Source of the DNA: Anaerolineae bacterium
GTDB lineage: Bacteria > Chloroflexota > Anaerolineae > Anaerolineales > Villigracilaceae
DNA length: 64,000 bases
Assembly: GCA_017303655.1 (NCBI GenBank)
Contig: JAFLCE010000001.1
Coordinates: 1 to 64,000 of the forward strand
Direction of reading: 5' to 3'
This document shows positions 27,656-35,682 of this stretch, one piece after another (position 1 is the first letter of the stretch; each line of letters opens with the position of its first letter). A program made the translations under genes and the position numbers. The notes below the pieces were generated by a model. The model was not told the origin of the DNA. It did no database searches and saw only the letters and a list, made by a program, of their open reading frames with translations.

Positions 27656-27676
27656 ACAGACTCTTTGCGAGTCTGT
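27656..27676. terminator. Hairpin between convergent Trx-VKOR and LysR genes
   Basis: Eight-bp stem ACAGACTC / GAGTCTGT with a TTTGC loop, placed between two convergent stop codons. It is short and lacks a strong U-run, so terminator is a moderate call. Confidence 0.5.
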
Positions 27677-27695
27677 CTATGATGATGCCAGGTAA

Positions 27696-28640
27696 CTAGG
27701 CAGTTGTAAAATTGACCAGACTATCCCATAGCGCCGTATTGATATTCTCACGCTGCGATTGTGTAAATGCCCAAAACAATGACTGTGCCCGCGTGAGTAA
27801 GTTGCTTAAATTGTGTGAAATATAAACAGTTCGGCTTAGCTCAAGCCCTTCGACTTCCACTTTTTTAATACGACCAAAAGCCAGTCCGCGCGCTGCCACC
27901 ATTTCGGAAACAAAGGCGATGCCCACTCCGCGTTCCACAGCCATTTCAATGGCTTCCGGGTTGCCTAATTCCATTACTACTTTCAACATGTCGGGGGTGA
28001 TTCCGTAATTTTTTAAACTTTGCATTACAGTTTCGCACGTCCCTGACATTTCTTCGCGCATGATAATGGGCTGGTCTAGTAGGTCATCGGGTGTGGCTTT
28101 ACCATAATGTGCCCAGGGATGGTTGGCGGGAACGATGAGAAAAATTTTGTCATTAAATAATGGCTGGCATTCCAGGTCTCTATGTTCGAATATCTTGCTG
28201 GTTACCCCGAAGGGAAGTGTATGATTGAGCAAACGATCGTGGATGCTTTCACGCCCCATCACCTTCACCCGCGGATGGACAGCCGGATAATGCTTTTGAA
28301 AATCCGAAAGAAGGACGGGGAGAAGATATTTTCCCGCTGAAGTAGAGCAACCGATTAACAATTCGCCACCCACCTGGTTATGGATCTCCTGAAAACCATC
28401 TTCAAGCATACGCGCCGACCGTAATACCTCCTGAACCATCGGCAAGATGGTCTGCCCTGCCTCACTGAGATCCACTGTGCGGCCACGCCGAACAAAAAGT
28501 GTTACACCGTAGATCCGTTCCATGGATTGTATGTTCTGGCTCACTGCCGATTGAGAAAGATTCAAACGTTTTGCGGCATTGCTGAAATTCCGTTCTTCGG
28601 CAGCTACAAGAAATACCTGCAAAGTAGAAAGCTCGATCAT
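27696..28640 (-). CDS. LysR-family transcriptional regulator
   Basis: A 314-aa LysR regulator. The N-terminal winged helix-turn-helix is typical (NFSNAAKRLNLSQSAVSQ), followed by the linker helix and a type 2 periplasmic-binding-like effector domain (GELLIGCSTSAGKYLLP; later VERGVGIAFVS). I use the ATG at 28640, where GGAG stands about seven bases upstream and the family N-terminus (MIELSTLQVFL) begins; a longer frame to 28691 adds 17 unlikely residues. Overall shape suggests the CbbR/CysB-like group, but the effector is unknown. It is not divergent from any gene here, so its target is unclear. Confidence 0.92.
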   Translation of the reverse strand: MIELSTLQVFLVAAEERNFSNAAKRLNLSQSAVSQNIQSMERIYGVTLFVRRGRTVDLSEAGQTILPMVQEVLRSARMLEDGFQEIHNQVGGELLIGCSTSAGKYLLPVLLSDFQKHYPAVHPRVKVMGRESIHDRLLNHTLPFGVTSKIFEHRDLECQPLFNDKIFLIVPANHPWAHYGKATPDDLLDQPIIMREEMSGTCETVMQSLKNYGITPDMLKVVMELGNPEAIEMAVERGVGIAFVSEMVAARGLAFGRIKKVEVEGLELSRTVYISHNLSNLLTRAQSLFWAFTQSQRENINTALWDSLVNFTTA

Positions 28641-28758
28641 GTTCTTCTCCAGATGTGATAAGTGCCTGTAATAGTATCTATGCATAAGCATAAGCCTTTC
28701 TCATACTTCTGGGTAGTGATAATCGTCAAGTTTCATGTATGACCATTGGGTTTCAATA

Positions 28759-28791
28759 AAACAGCCTGTGATTATCTCTCACAGGCTGTTT
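28759..28791 (-). terminator. Terminator of the rhodanese gene
   Basis: A 13-bp stem (28759-28771 with 28779-28791). Read on the minus strand it ends in GGCTGTTTTATTG, a T-rich tail, and lies 57 bases beyond the rhodanese stop. Confidence 0.7.
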
Positions 28792-28847
28792 CGTTCTTCA
28801 TTATGCTTTGGGTAAGTTCCAGGTTTGGAACCTTATCCCTATGGTTC

Positions 28848-30575
28848 TTACTTGACGACTGGCAGTTCCGCTGCGATCCAGCCGTTCATGCCGCCATTGA
28901 GATTGCGGACGTTGGTGTAGCCCAGGAATTGCAGGTACATCTGGGTCATGGCGCCGCGGTGACCGGAAGCACAGATCACCATGATGGGGGCAGCCTTGTC
29001 GGTGGGGAGTTGGGCGAGGTTGGCGGGCACATCGTTGACGGGGACGTTGATCGCGCCGTCAATATGACCGTTGGCAGTCCACTCATCCACGGTGCGGACA
29101 TCAAGAATGAATGGCACATTGCCGCCGACTAATTCGGTGTTGAAGTCTGGTGATTTGATCGCGCCAAAGCCTTCGGGCAGGTTGCTTAGGTAGTTATCGA
29201 GCGCGGCAAAGGTGGCTTCATCCACTTCGGGTGCGGTACCAGCTACCGGCGCGGCAGGAGCGCCAGCTTCCACTGGCAGTTCAGCCTTGATCCAGCCATT
29301 CATGCCGCCGTTAAGGTTGACCACATCGGTGTAGCCGAGCAGACGCAGTGCCATCATGCCGAGCGAGCCGCGATGACCAGAGGCGCAGGTGATGACGATC
29401 TTCTCATCCTTGCCGGGAAGTTTGTCGAGGTTTTTGAGCAGGTCGCGGATCGGGATGTTGACTGCACCAGCAATATAGCCATTGGTTTCGATCTCGGCGG
29501 CTTCGCGTACATCTACAATGAAGGGTGGGTTTTCAACCAGCAATTCATTGAGTTTGTCGCTCTTGATGCTGTAGAAACCGGCATCGGTGGGCAGGTTGGT
29601 GAGGAAGGCACCCATCTCGCTGACGAGACCCTTCAATGGCAGACCGGCGGCTTTCCAACCGTTGAGACCACCGTTGAGGTTGATGACGTTGGTGTAGCCC
29701 ATCAGGCGTAAGCCCATCATCGTCATGCCGCCGCGATGACCGGAGGCGCACAACACGACTATAGCCGCATCTTTATCTTCGGGGATCTGGTCGAGGTTGG
29801 CGAAGAAATCGCTGAACGGCAAGTTGATCGAACCTTCGATGTAGCCGTCTTTGTCCCATTCGCCTTTGCTACGCACATCCACAATGAAGGGTGGGTTTTC
29901 GACCAGCATTTCATTGAGTTTGTCAGATTTGATTGCGTAGAAACCTTCGGGTAGATTGCTGAGAAAATCATTCAGTAAAGTGTAAAGCGCTTCATCTTCT
30001 ATGATGGCAGTGCTGATGGCGGCAGGCGCTTCGGGCATGGAGCCAGTGACCAAGGGCAGTTCGGCTTTCTTCCACGCATTCACGCCGCCGTTCAAGTTGC
30101 GGACATTAGTGTAGCCCAGCAGTTTGAGAGCCGCCATAACCATGCCGCCACGGTGACCAGAAGCGCAGGTGACGATCATCGGTTCGTCGAGCCCGGGCAG
30201 TTTGTCCAAGTTGGCAAGCACTTCACGCACAGGAATATTGACGGTGCCTTCGATATATCCGCCCTCTTCCAATTCGGCGGCTTCGCGCACGTCGAGGATG
30301 AAGAGGTCTTTTTCGACCAGTTCTTCATTCAGCGCGGCAGGCTTGATGGAGCCGTATCCTTTGTCGGCGGGGAGTGAGGCGGCGAGGTCGGTGAACAGCG
30401 CCAGTACATCGGGTCCCGTTTCGACAGCGGGGGCTTCGGTTACGACTTCTTCCATAACCGCTTCTGTGGCTTCTACTTCAGCAACAGGTTCGGTGGATGC
30501 GGGTGAGCCGCAGGCTCCCAAGATCATGCTAAGTGTCAGGAGCAGGGCAAGAAACATTTGAAACTTTTTAGACAT
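28848..30575 (-). CDS. Exported lipoprotein with four rhodanese domains
   Basis: A 575-aa lipoprotein (lipobox LGAC near residue 22) with an acidic linker, then four rhodanese domains of about 125 aa each. Every repeat has an aspartate-arginine motif (LDVRE, VDVRS, VDVRE, LDVRT) and an intact active-site loop CASGHRG, so all four cysteines could carry persulfide. Each ends with a near-identical NLNGGxNxW segment, showing internal duplication. Rhodaneses move sulfane sulfur from thiosulfate or persulfides to acceptors; here this would occur outside the cytoplasmic membrane. The gene follows the multiheme cytochrome on the same strand, and GGAG precedes the ATG at 30575. A role in extracellular sulfur or thiol redox chemistry is inferred. 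Confidence 0.92.
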   Translation of the reverse strand: MSKKFQMFLALLLTLSMILGACGSPASTEPVAEVEATEAVMEEVVTEAPAVETGPDVLALFTDLAASLPADKGYGSIKPAALNEELVEKDLFILDVREAAELEEGGYIEGTVNIPVREVLANLDKLPGLDEPMIVTCASGHRGGMVMAALKLLGYTNVRNLNGGVNAWKKAELPLVTGSMPEAPAAISTAIIEDEALYTLLNDFLSNLPEGFYAIKSDKLNEMLVENPPFIVDVRSKGEWDKDGYIEGSINLPFSDFFANLDQIPEDKDAAIVVLCASGHRGGMTMMGLRLMGYTNVINLNGGLNGWKAAGLPLKGLVSEMGAFLTNLPTDAGFYSIKSDKLNELLVENPPFIVDVREAAEIETNGYIAGAVNIPIRDLLKNLDKLPGKDEKIVITCASGHRGSLGMMALRLLGYTDVVNLNGGMNGWIKAELPVEAGAPAAPVAGTAPEVDEATFAALDNYLSNLPEGFGAIKSPDFNTELVGGNVPFILDVRTVDEWTANGHIDGAINVPVNDVPANLAQLPTDKAAPIMVICASGHRGAMTQMYLQFLGYTNVRNLNGGMNGWIAAELPVVK

Positions 30576-30595
30576 TTTCTTCTCCTTATGAAGAA

Positions 30596-30614
30596 TGATT
30601 AAGTGTATTAATCA
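30596..30614. repeat. Small inverted repeat between cytochrome and rhodanese genes
   Basis: TGATTAA and TTAATCA separated by five bases, in the 44-base gap between the two minus-strand genes. It could be a regulator half-site pair or a weak hairpin. Confidence 0.35.
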
Positions 30615-30619
30615 AGCGC

Positions 30620-31897
30620 CTATGGCAGCTTGTGACATCCGGAGCAACTTTCGTTTGCAAAGTTCACGTGATTTTCAGGGTAAACAGGGGAGTTACGAAT
30701 TCCTTTTTCATGACATGCCGCGCATGAGTCTGATGCCAGATCGGCATGTTCTGCTGGTTGCGACATGGCGGCGAGGAAGAGTTCCACGGCGGGCGGCACG
30801 GTATTGACGATTACATTCTGATTTGCATTCAGTTCGGCTGCTTGCACTTTATCGGCAGTGAGGAAAATTGCCGGGTTGGCATGACAAGCTTCACAGGATT
30901 CATTCTGAGGCGTGTTACGTTGAATATTATGTGGGGTGGAATAAACCCAGGTCGGAAGCGCATCGAAATTCTTTAAGAGATTATCACCGTAGTATTCATA
31001 ACTGGTGGGTGAAGAAGGCACATGCCGAACAGGGACGTATTTATACGGGCGATCTTCACTTTGAATGGGATTGCGCCCAATGAGGAATGTCAGATAGGTC
31101 GCTTCGGTTTCAAAGTAGGGATTTCCACTCGTTTCGCTGACCGCCACATGACAGCCATCACAACTGGTGTAGGTTACCGAGTGGCAAACCTGGCAAGACA
31201 TCTCGGCTCCATCGCCATGTTGTGCATGCATCTGAATGCCATCTGAGCCGCTTACAACTTCTGTATGACATTCGCTACATGTTGGGTCTTCTGCGCCGCT
31301 AAAACGATGATCTGCCCCGGCTGCGGTTTCTGTCATGCCATGCAATTCCGCACCTTCATGGCATTTCACACAGCTCATGCGAGCTTCACGGAAATGGACA
31401 TCGCCCGGGAACCCTTCGTTCTTTCCAAGGAACTCATTCCCAATGCGGCTGCCATGGCAAGCCGTGCAAGAGCGCGTCATCGGCGGTGTCTTTTCAAAGA
31501 CATGTCCTGTAAACAAACCGCCACCCACATTCTTAGGCTGGCTGACGTGGCACTCACCACATGAGGTGTGACAGGTGGCGCAATGATTACCAAACATTTC
31601 ATCCAAAGCTGGGTGGTCTTCTGGAATATTTCCATTACGGGTATTAATGGCTGTCCAATATCCGGCTTGGGTATTGTGCAGGCTGTTCGGGTATGCAGCC
31701 ACTTCTTCCTCGTGGCATTCCCCGCAGAATTCCTGAGGCTGCGAACTGGGGCTGGCAAGCAGACCTTCATGTGCGGATTCTTTGTCAGATGCGTTCACAC
31801 CTGCATGACATTCAATACAGGTCAACTCACCGTGATCGGTCTGCGAGAAGGCTTCGTTATCAACTAAAACTTTTTCCCAAGGCTCCAACGGAGCCAC
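30620..31897 (-). CDS. Multiheme c-type cytochrome, 12-heme part of a gene split by in-frame UGA
   Basis: This 425-residue frame holds twelve CxxCH heme-binding motifs (CIECH, CGECH twice, CATCH, CTACH, CVKCH, CSECH, CQVCH, CDGCH, CEACH, CAACH, CSGCH). It has no signal peptide of its own and would have to start at a GTG (31897) inside a linker. The segment at 31907-32140, in the same frame, has the lipoprotein signal and a thirteenth heme motif. One UGA (31909-31907) is all that separates them, so the ancestral or recoded product is one 13-heme lipoprotein of about 506 aa. Heme attachment needs export, so this part should be useless without the upstream segment. The likely role is extracytoplasmic electron transfer with the downstream rhodanese lipoprotein. 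Confidence 0.85.
   Translation of the reverse strand: MAPLEPWEKVLVDNEAFSQTDHGELTCIECHAGVNASDKESAHEGLLASPSSQPQEFCGECHEEEVAAYPNSLHNTQAGYWTAINTRNGNIPEDHPALDEMFGNHCATCHTSCGECHVSQPKNVGGGLFTGHVFEKTPPMTRSCTACHGSRIGNEFLGKNEGFPGDVHFREARMSCVKCHEGAELHGMTETAAGADHRFSGAEDPTCSECHTEVVSGSDGIQMHAQHGDGAEMSCQVCHSVTYTSCDGCHVAVSETSGNPYFETEATYLTFLIGRNPIQSEDRPYKYVPVRHVPSSPTSYEYYGDNLLKNFDALPTWVYSTPHNIQRNTPQNESCEACHANPAIFLTADKVQAAELNANQNVIVNTVPPAVELFLAAMSQPAEHADLASDSCAACHEKGIRNSPVYPENHVNFANESCSGCHKLP
31881..31895 (-). promoter_or_regulatory. SECIS-like hairpin 11 bases after the in-frame UGA
   Basis: On the mRNA strand GGCTCC, loop GTT, GGAGCC form a perfect 6-bp stem beginning 11 bases after the UGA at 31909-31907. 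The loop begins about 18 bases after the UGA and starts with G, within the broad limits described for bacterial SECIS elements. It may be chance: the bases also encode an ordinary Ala-Pro-Leu-Glu-Pro stretch. Confidence 0.25.
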
Positions 31898-31906
31898 ATC
31901 GCCCCC

Positions 31907-32140
31907 TCAGCCAACCCCTTTGGATTCCGCTTCCGCCTCCACAACCGGAGCCGCTGTATCGATGAGTCGCTGCTGGTCAGTGTGACAGTCCACACACATC
32001 CCCGCCTCTGGCGCAGACGTTGGAACGGGTTCTGTTTCAGAGAGTGTCTCTGTCGCTGTTTGCGTCTCTGGGGAAGACATGCAAGATCCCAGGAACAAAC
32101 TCAAAGCTATCCATGTAACTGCGAAAAATTTTCTGTGCAT
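31907..32140 (-). CDS. Lipoprotein signal and first heme motif of the split multiheme cytochrome
   Basis: From the ATG at 32140 (GGAG about eight bases upstream) 77 codons encode a lipoprotein signal peptide (MHRKFFAVTWIALSLFLGSC), an acidic Thr/Glu/Pro linker and one heme motif CVDCH. A UGA then falls in a Gly-rich linker (KGVG before it, GGDV after). The same reading frame continues with twelve more heme motifs at 30620-31897. As it stands this part alone would make a small mono-heme lipoprotein. Confidence 0.75.
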   Translation of the reverse strand: MHRKFFAVTWIALSLFLGSCMSSPETQTATETLSETEPVPTSAPEAGMCVDCHTDQQRLIDTAAPVVEAEAESKGVG

Positions 32141-32155
32141 GCGGTTACTCCATTG

Positions 32156-32171
32156 TGTGATATTTTTCACA
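32156..32171. promoter_or_regulatory. Perfect CRP-type site upstream of the cytochrome gene
   Basis: TGTGA-TATTTT-TCACA matches the CRP consensus TGTGA-N6-TCACA exactly. It ends 16 bases before the cytochrome ATG (32140), just upstream of the ribosome binding site, in the divergent gap with the response regulator. A CRP/FNR-family protein bound here would more likely repress, or act on the divergent promoter. Confidence 0.5.
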
Positions 32172-32462
32172 AATTGAATTTTATAATATTCCCCCATACG
32201 CGGAAGTGATAAAGATAATATGCAAGTATTAGTTTTGCTTATAGATGGTAATAACCTGTGTAAGAATATAAATCCCATCCCTGATCACAAAATTTCCACC
32301 TATGTACTATCATTCCGCACCATATCTTTCATCCCAAGCCTGAAGATGTAGGCTATTACCTAGTTTTATCACCCCATCATCAACTCACAGGGCTTACATA
32401 TTCAAAATTCCGCCATAGCAACCTGTATAGAGTAAAATGTTTAAGGTTGCGGAGAACAGAAT
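32172..32462. other. Divergent intergenic region, cytochrome and response regulator
   Basis: About 290 bases, AT-rich, between divergent genes. It must hold both promoters, but no hexamer pair was clear enough to report. GCGGAG before 32463 is the response regulator ribosome binding site. No small ORF with a good SD was seen. Confidence 0.4.
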
Positions 32463-34037
32463 ATGTCGTACAAAGTTTTCTTTGTTGAAGATGAAATAAT
32501 TACGCGCGAAGGAATTCGCGATAATGTGGATTGGCAGGCAAGCGGTTTTGAATATTGCGGCGAAGCGGCGGATGGCGAAATGGCATTGCCTCTTCTGCGT
32601 ACAGTTCAGCCTGATGTGCTTATAACTGATATTAAGATGCCGTTTATGGACGGACTACAGTTGAGCAAAATCGTGCGAGAACGCATGCCGTGGGTAAAAA
32701 TTGTAATTCTCAGCGGTCACGATGAATTTGAATATGCTCAGGAAGCGATCAATCTGGGGGTTACAGATTATTTACTAAAGCCTGTTACTGTCCAAAAGCT
32801 TCAAAATGTTCTACAGAAACTTAACACGCAATTGGAACAGGAAAAAAGAGAGAAAGATAACCTGAAAAAACTTCAGGAACAGGTGGAAGAAAACCAAGCG
32901 ATGCTGCGCGAGAGGCTTTTGTTTAAACTGGTTGTGGGTGCAATTTCCCCGACTGAGGTTATTGAGAGAGGGCAGAGCCTGGGAATTGATCTGGTCGCCA
33001 GATGTTATTTAATCGTGATTCTTAAAATTGCGTTGGGCGACCGTACAGAACAGTATGACTATGATGAATACCAACAAATTCAATCTGCCGTTATTGAAGT
33101 GGCTGAAAAAAATCCAGATGTTTTTGTGCTGAAAAGAGATTGGGGCGACTTGATCTTAATGATGAAAGGGAACACACCCGAGTATCTGGAAGAGGAACGC
33201 GATTTTCTCCTGGAAGAAATCAAACGGTCACTCGCAGAAACTCGCTACAAGGCATCCATAGGAGTGGGGGCTTCCAAAAAACGAATAGCGGATATCTACC
33301 AGTCGTTCGTTGAAGCTCTGGTGCATATGGAGTACACGGTTAATGAAAATAAATCCGAGTTGAATCAATCCATTGAGCGGGTGGAATTGCTCAAAGTGGA
33401 TAAACTGGCAGTTGAAAATTATCTGCGGCATGGCGTGAAAGACGGCTTCAACGAATTCTTCAATACCTATATTCGGACTTTGGGTGAAACGGCGTTGAAA
33501 TCTAACTTGATCAAGAATTATATTTTCATGGATGTCGTTCTGGCTACCGCTAAGTTAGTTAACGATCTGGGCGGCGATGTTGACAAGGTGATCCCGGAGT
33601 TGAACTCCATCGAGATGACCATGTCATCCATCAAAACCATCGATCAGTTGCAAGAGCAGGCTCGTAAAATTCTATCCAGCGCATTGGACTATCGTGATAG
33701 TAAGCCGAATGGTCAGCATAAAAATTTGATTCGCCAGGCGAAAGAATATATCGAGCGCCATTACACCAACCCCGACCTTACCTTAAACGATGTAGCTTCA
33801 CAGGTAAACTTGAGCGCCAGTCACTTTAGCGTCGTATTTAGTCAGGAAACCCGTCAAACATTCAAAGAATATCTGACCGAGGTACGCATTAATAAAGCAA
33901 AAGAATTACTTCGTATGACGGCATTAAGGTCAGCTGATATTGCCTATCAAGTGGGGTATAACGACCCACATTATTTCAGTTCGGTTTTTAAGAAAAATAC
34001 TGGTTTCTCGCCCATCGAGTTTCGATCTCAAATTTAG
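32463..34037 (+). CDS. YesN-type response regulator (REC plus AraC HTH)
   Basis: A 524-aa regulator. The receiver domain (1-125) has the acidic pocket (Glu9, Asp10), phospho-acceptor Asp56 (LITDIKMP) and the LLKPV lysine. A coiled-coil linker (~125-155) leads to a long middle region like those of YesN proteins. The C-terminal AraC double helix-turn-helix (~420-524) shows LTLNDVASQVNLSASHFSVVF and IAYQVGYNDPHYFSSVFKK. It is followed 21 bases later by its YesM-type kinase, then by a periplasmic binding protein. It probably activates the sugar transporter genes downstream when phosphorylated. Confidence 0.95.
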   Translation: MSYKVFFVEDEIITREGIRDNVDWQASGFEYCGEAADGEMALPLLRTVQPDVLITDIKMPFMDGLQLSKIVRERMPWVKIVILSGHDEFEYAQEAINLGVTDYLLKPVTVQKLQNVLQKLNTQLEQEKREKDNLKKLQEQVEENQAMLRERLLFKLVVGAISPTEVIERGQSLGIDLVARCYLIVILKIALGDRTEQYDYDEYQQIQSAVIEVAEKNPDVFVLKRDWGDLILMMKGNTPEYLEEERDFLLEEIKRSLAETRYKASIGVGASKKRIADIYQSFVEALVHMEYTVNENKSELNQSIERVELLKVDKLAVENYLRHGVKDGFNEFFNTYIRTLGETALKSNLIKNYIFMDVVLATAKLVNDLGGDVDKVIPELNSIEMTMSSIKTIDQLQEQARKILSSALDYRDSKPNGQHKNLIRQAKEYIERHYTNPDLTLNDVASQVNLSASHFSVVFSQETRQTFKEYLTEVRINKAKELLRMTALRSADIAYQVGYNDPHYFSSVFKKNTGFSPIEFRSQI

Positions 34038-34058
34038 AATCCTTCACAGGAGGACACT

Positions 34059-35645
34059 GTGGCTCAAAAAACAGCGGCGCCCGGTCTTAGACAACTCTTA
34101 ACCAGGATAAGTGCCCAGGCAAATTCAACCAGTAAATACCCACTCAAAATCGGGGGACGGCTGGCTGATTTTCTTGCCAGGGTTAATCTATCCATCCGCG
34201 TAAAAATTCTGGTTGCGCTTTGTATCGTCATCTTTCTGATGGGAACCACGAACATTGTCTCCATGCTGCAAGCCTTGAACTATAGCCGCCAGTATGACGC
34301 CATTATCACCAACATCACCACTGCCAATAGCATCAGTGGCAGTATCAAGTTGGATATTGATAACGAAATGTGGAAAATCGTATCTGGGAAGGTCAAATTC
34401 TCCGAAGGAAAACAATACGAGATTATCAACAATGTAAATGCCAAAGTACGCTGGATGATGGATAACACAGATTCGCAGCGCGCGAAGGTAAAGTTGGATT
34501 TGATTCTGCGTACATCACAATCGTTGGAGGAATATATCGACCAGATGGGGAAAAAAATTGAGCACAATAGTACTGCTGCCGAAAACGAAGCTATTTTAGA
34601 GAATATCCGTTTCGCTACTTCTGTAATGGAAGAGGTCGTTCAGAATTATGTTCTCTACGAGGTGAATCGCACAGAAAGCCAGTATCAATTAATGCGCGAA
34701 AGCTATCTGCGCTGGCAAATCTTTTCCATCATTTTGATCTTCAGTGCTGTTGGCTTTTCAGTAGTGGCTGCCTGGAGTTTATCCAGAAGCATTTACACCC
34801 CGATCAAAAAACTGCATGATGTTACCACCACCATTACCAAAAATGACCTGCAAGCATTAATGACCAGTGACAATGTGGACGAGATCACCGAGCTTGGCAT
34901 GAGTTTCAACATCATGATCGGCAAGATCAAAGAATTGTTGGATTCTAAGATCAAGGAACAGGAGAATCTCAAGAAGGCTGAACTGCGCGCGCTTCAAGCA
35001 CAGATCAATCCCCATTTTCTGTATAACACCCTGGATACGATCATCTGGATGGCAGAATCCAAAAAGACCGACCAGGTGGTGAAGATCGTCACTGCATTAT
35101 CGAATTTTTTTCGTATCAGCTTGAGCAAAGGCATGGATTGGATCACCATTGGGGAAGAGGTGGAGCGCATCAGAAGTTATTTGACTATTCAGAAGATGCG
35201 GTATCGCGATATTCTGGATTTCAAAATCGATGTGGAAGAAGATGTAGCCGAGAACACGATCCTGAAACTGCTTCTTCAACCGCTGGTAGAAAACGCCCTC
35301 TATCACGGCATTAAAAACAAACGTCAGCGCGGCATGATCCAGGTGCGTGCCAGACGCAAGGGTGAGAACGAAGTCCTTCTTGAAGTAGAAGATGATGGCA
35401 TTGGGTTTATGCCCGAGAAATTAAATCAACTCCGTGCTGAGTTGGCTGAAGATCAGGGTGATATTAAACTGGAAAGCGGTTTTGGGCTTGGTAATGTTAA
35501 TAAACGCATTCGGTTATATTATGGCGAAGCGTATGGGCTATCCGTTCAAAGTGAGTATACGAGCGGCACTTGTGTAACTCTGGTGATCCCAGCCAAAATA
35601 GAGTCGGCTCCTCAACGGGAAGACTCTGTCAATGGTCAGGATTAA
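34059..35645 (+). CDS. YesM-type sensor histidine kinase
   Basis: A 528-aa membrane kinase with GTG start at 34059 behind AGGAGGACACT. Two transmembrane helices (~48-70 and ~225-247) enclose an extracytoplasmic sensor region. A HAMP linker and a His_kinase domain follow, with phospho-acceptor His319 in QINPHFLYNTLD. The HATPase domain has LLLQPLVENALYHG and the G-box DDGIGF. YesM/YesN pairs commonly control carbohydrate uptake. The gene overlaps or nearly abuts the next gene, a sugar-binding lipoprotein, suggesting that protein presents ligand to this kinase. Confidence 0.95.
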   Translation: MAQKTAAPGLRQLLTRISAQANSTSKYPLKIGGRLADFLARVNLSIRVKILVALCIVIFLMGTTNIVSMLQALNYSRQYDAIITNITTANSISGSIKLDIDNEMWKIVSGKVKFSEGKQYEIINNVNAKVRWMMDNTDSQRAKVKLDLILRTSQSLEEYIDQMGKKIEHNSTAAENEAILENIRFATSVMEEVVQNYVLYEVNRTESQYQLMRESYLRWQIFSIILIFSAVGFSVVAAWSLSRSIYTPIKKLHDVTTTITKNDLQALMTSDNVDEITELGMSFNIMIGKIKELLDSKIKEQENLKKAELRALQAQINPHFLYNTLDTIIWMAESKKTDQVVKIVTALSNFFRISLSKGMDWITIGEEVERIRSYLTIQKMRYRDILDFKIDVEEDVAENTILKLLLQPLVENALYHGIKNKRQRGMIQVRARRKGENEVLLEVEDDGIGFMPEKLNQLRAELAEDQGDIKLESGFGLGNVNKRIRLYYGEAYGLSVQSEYTSGTCVTLVIPAKIESAPQREDSVNGQD

Positions 35646-35682
35646 GAACTGGCACAGAAAGATCCGAGGAGAAATTCTTTTG

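Noticed and set aside
28746..30561. Several plus-strand open frames opposite the rhodanese gene
   Set aside because: They repeat with the same period as the rhodanese domains and have no ribosome binding sites; they mirror the repeats.
31907..31909. UGA reassigned to Gly or Trp as a genome-wide code change
   Set aside because: Many genes here, such as the lyase ending at 26259, stop cleanly at UGA. Any read-through would be local.
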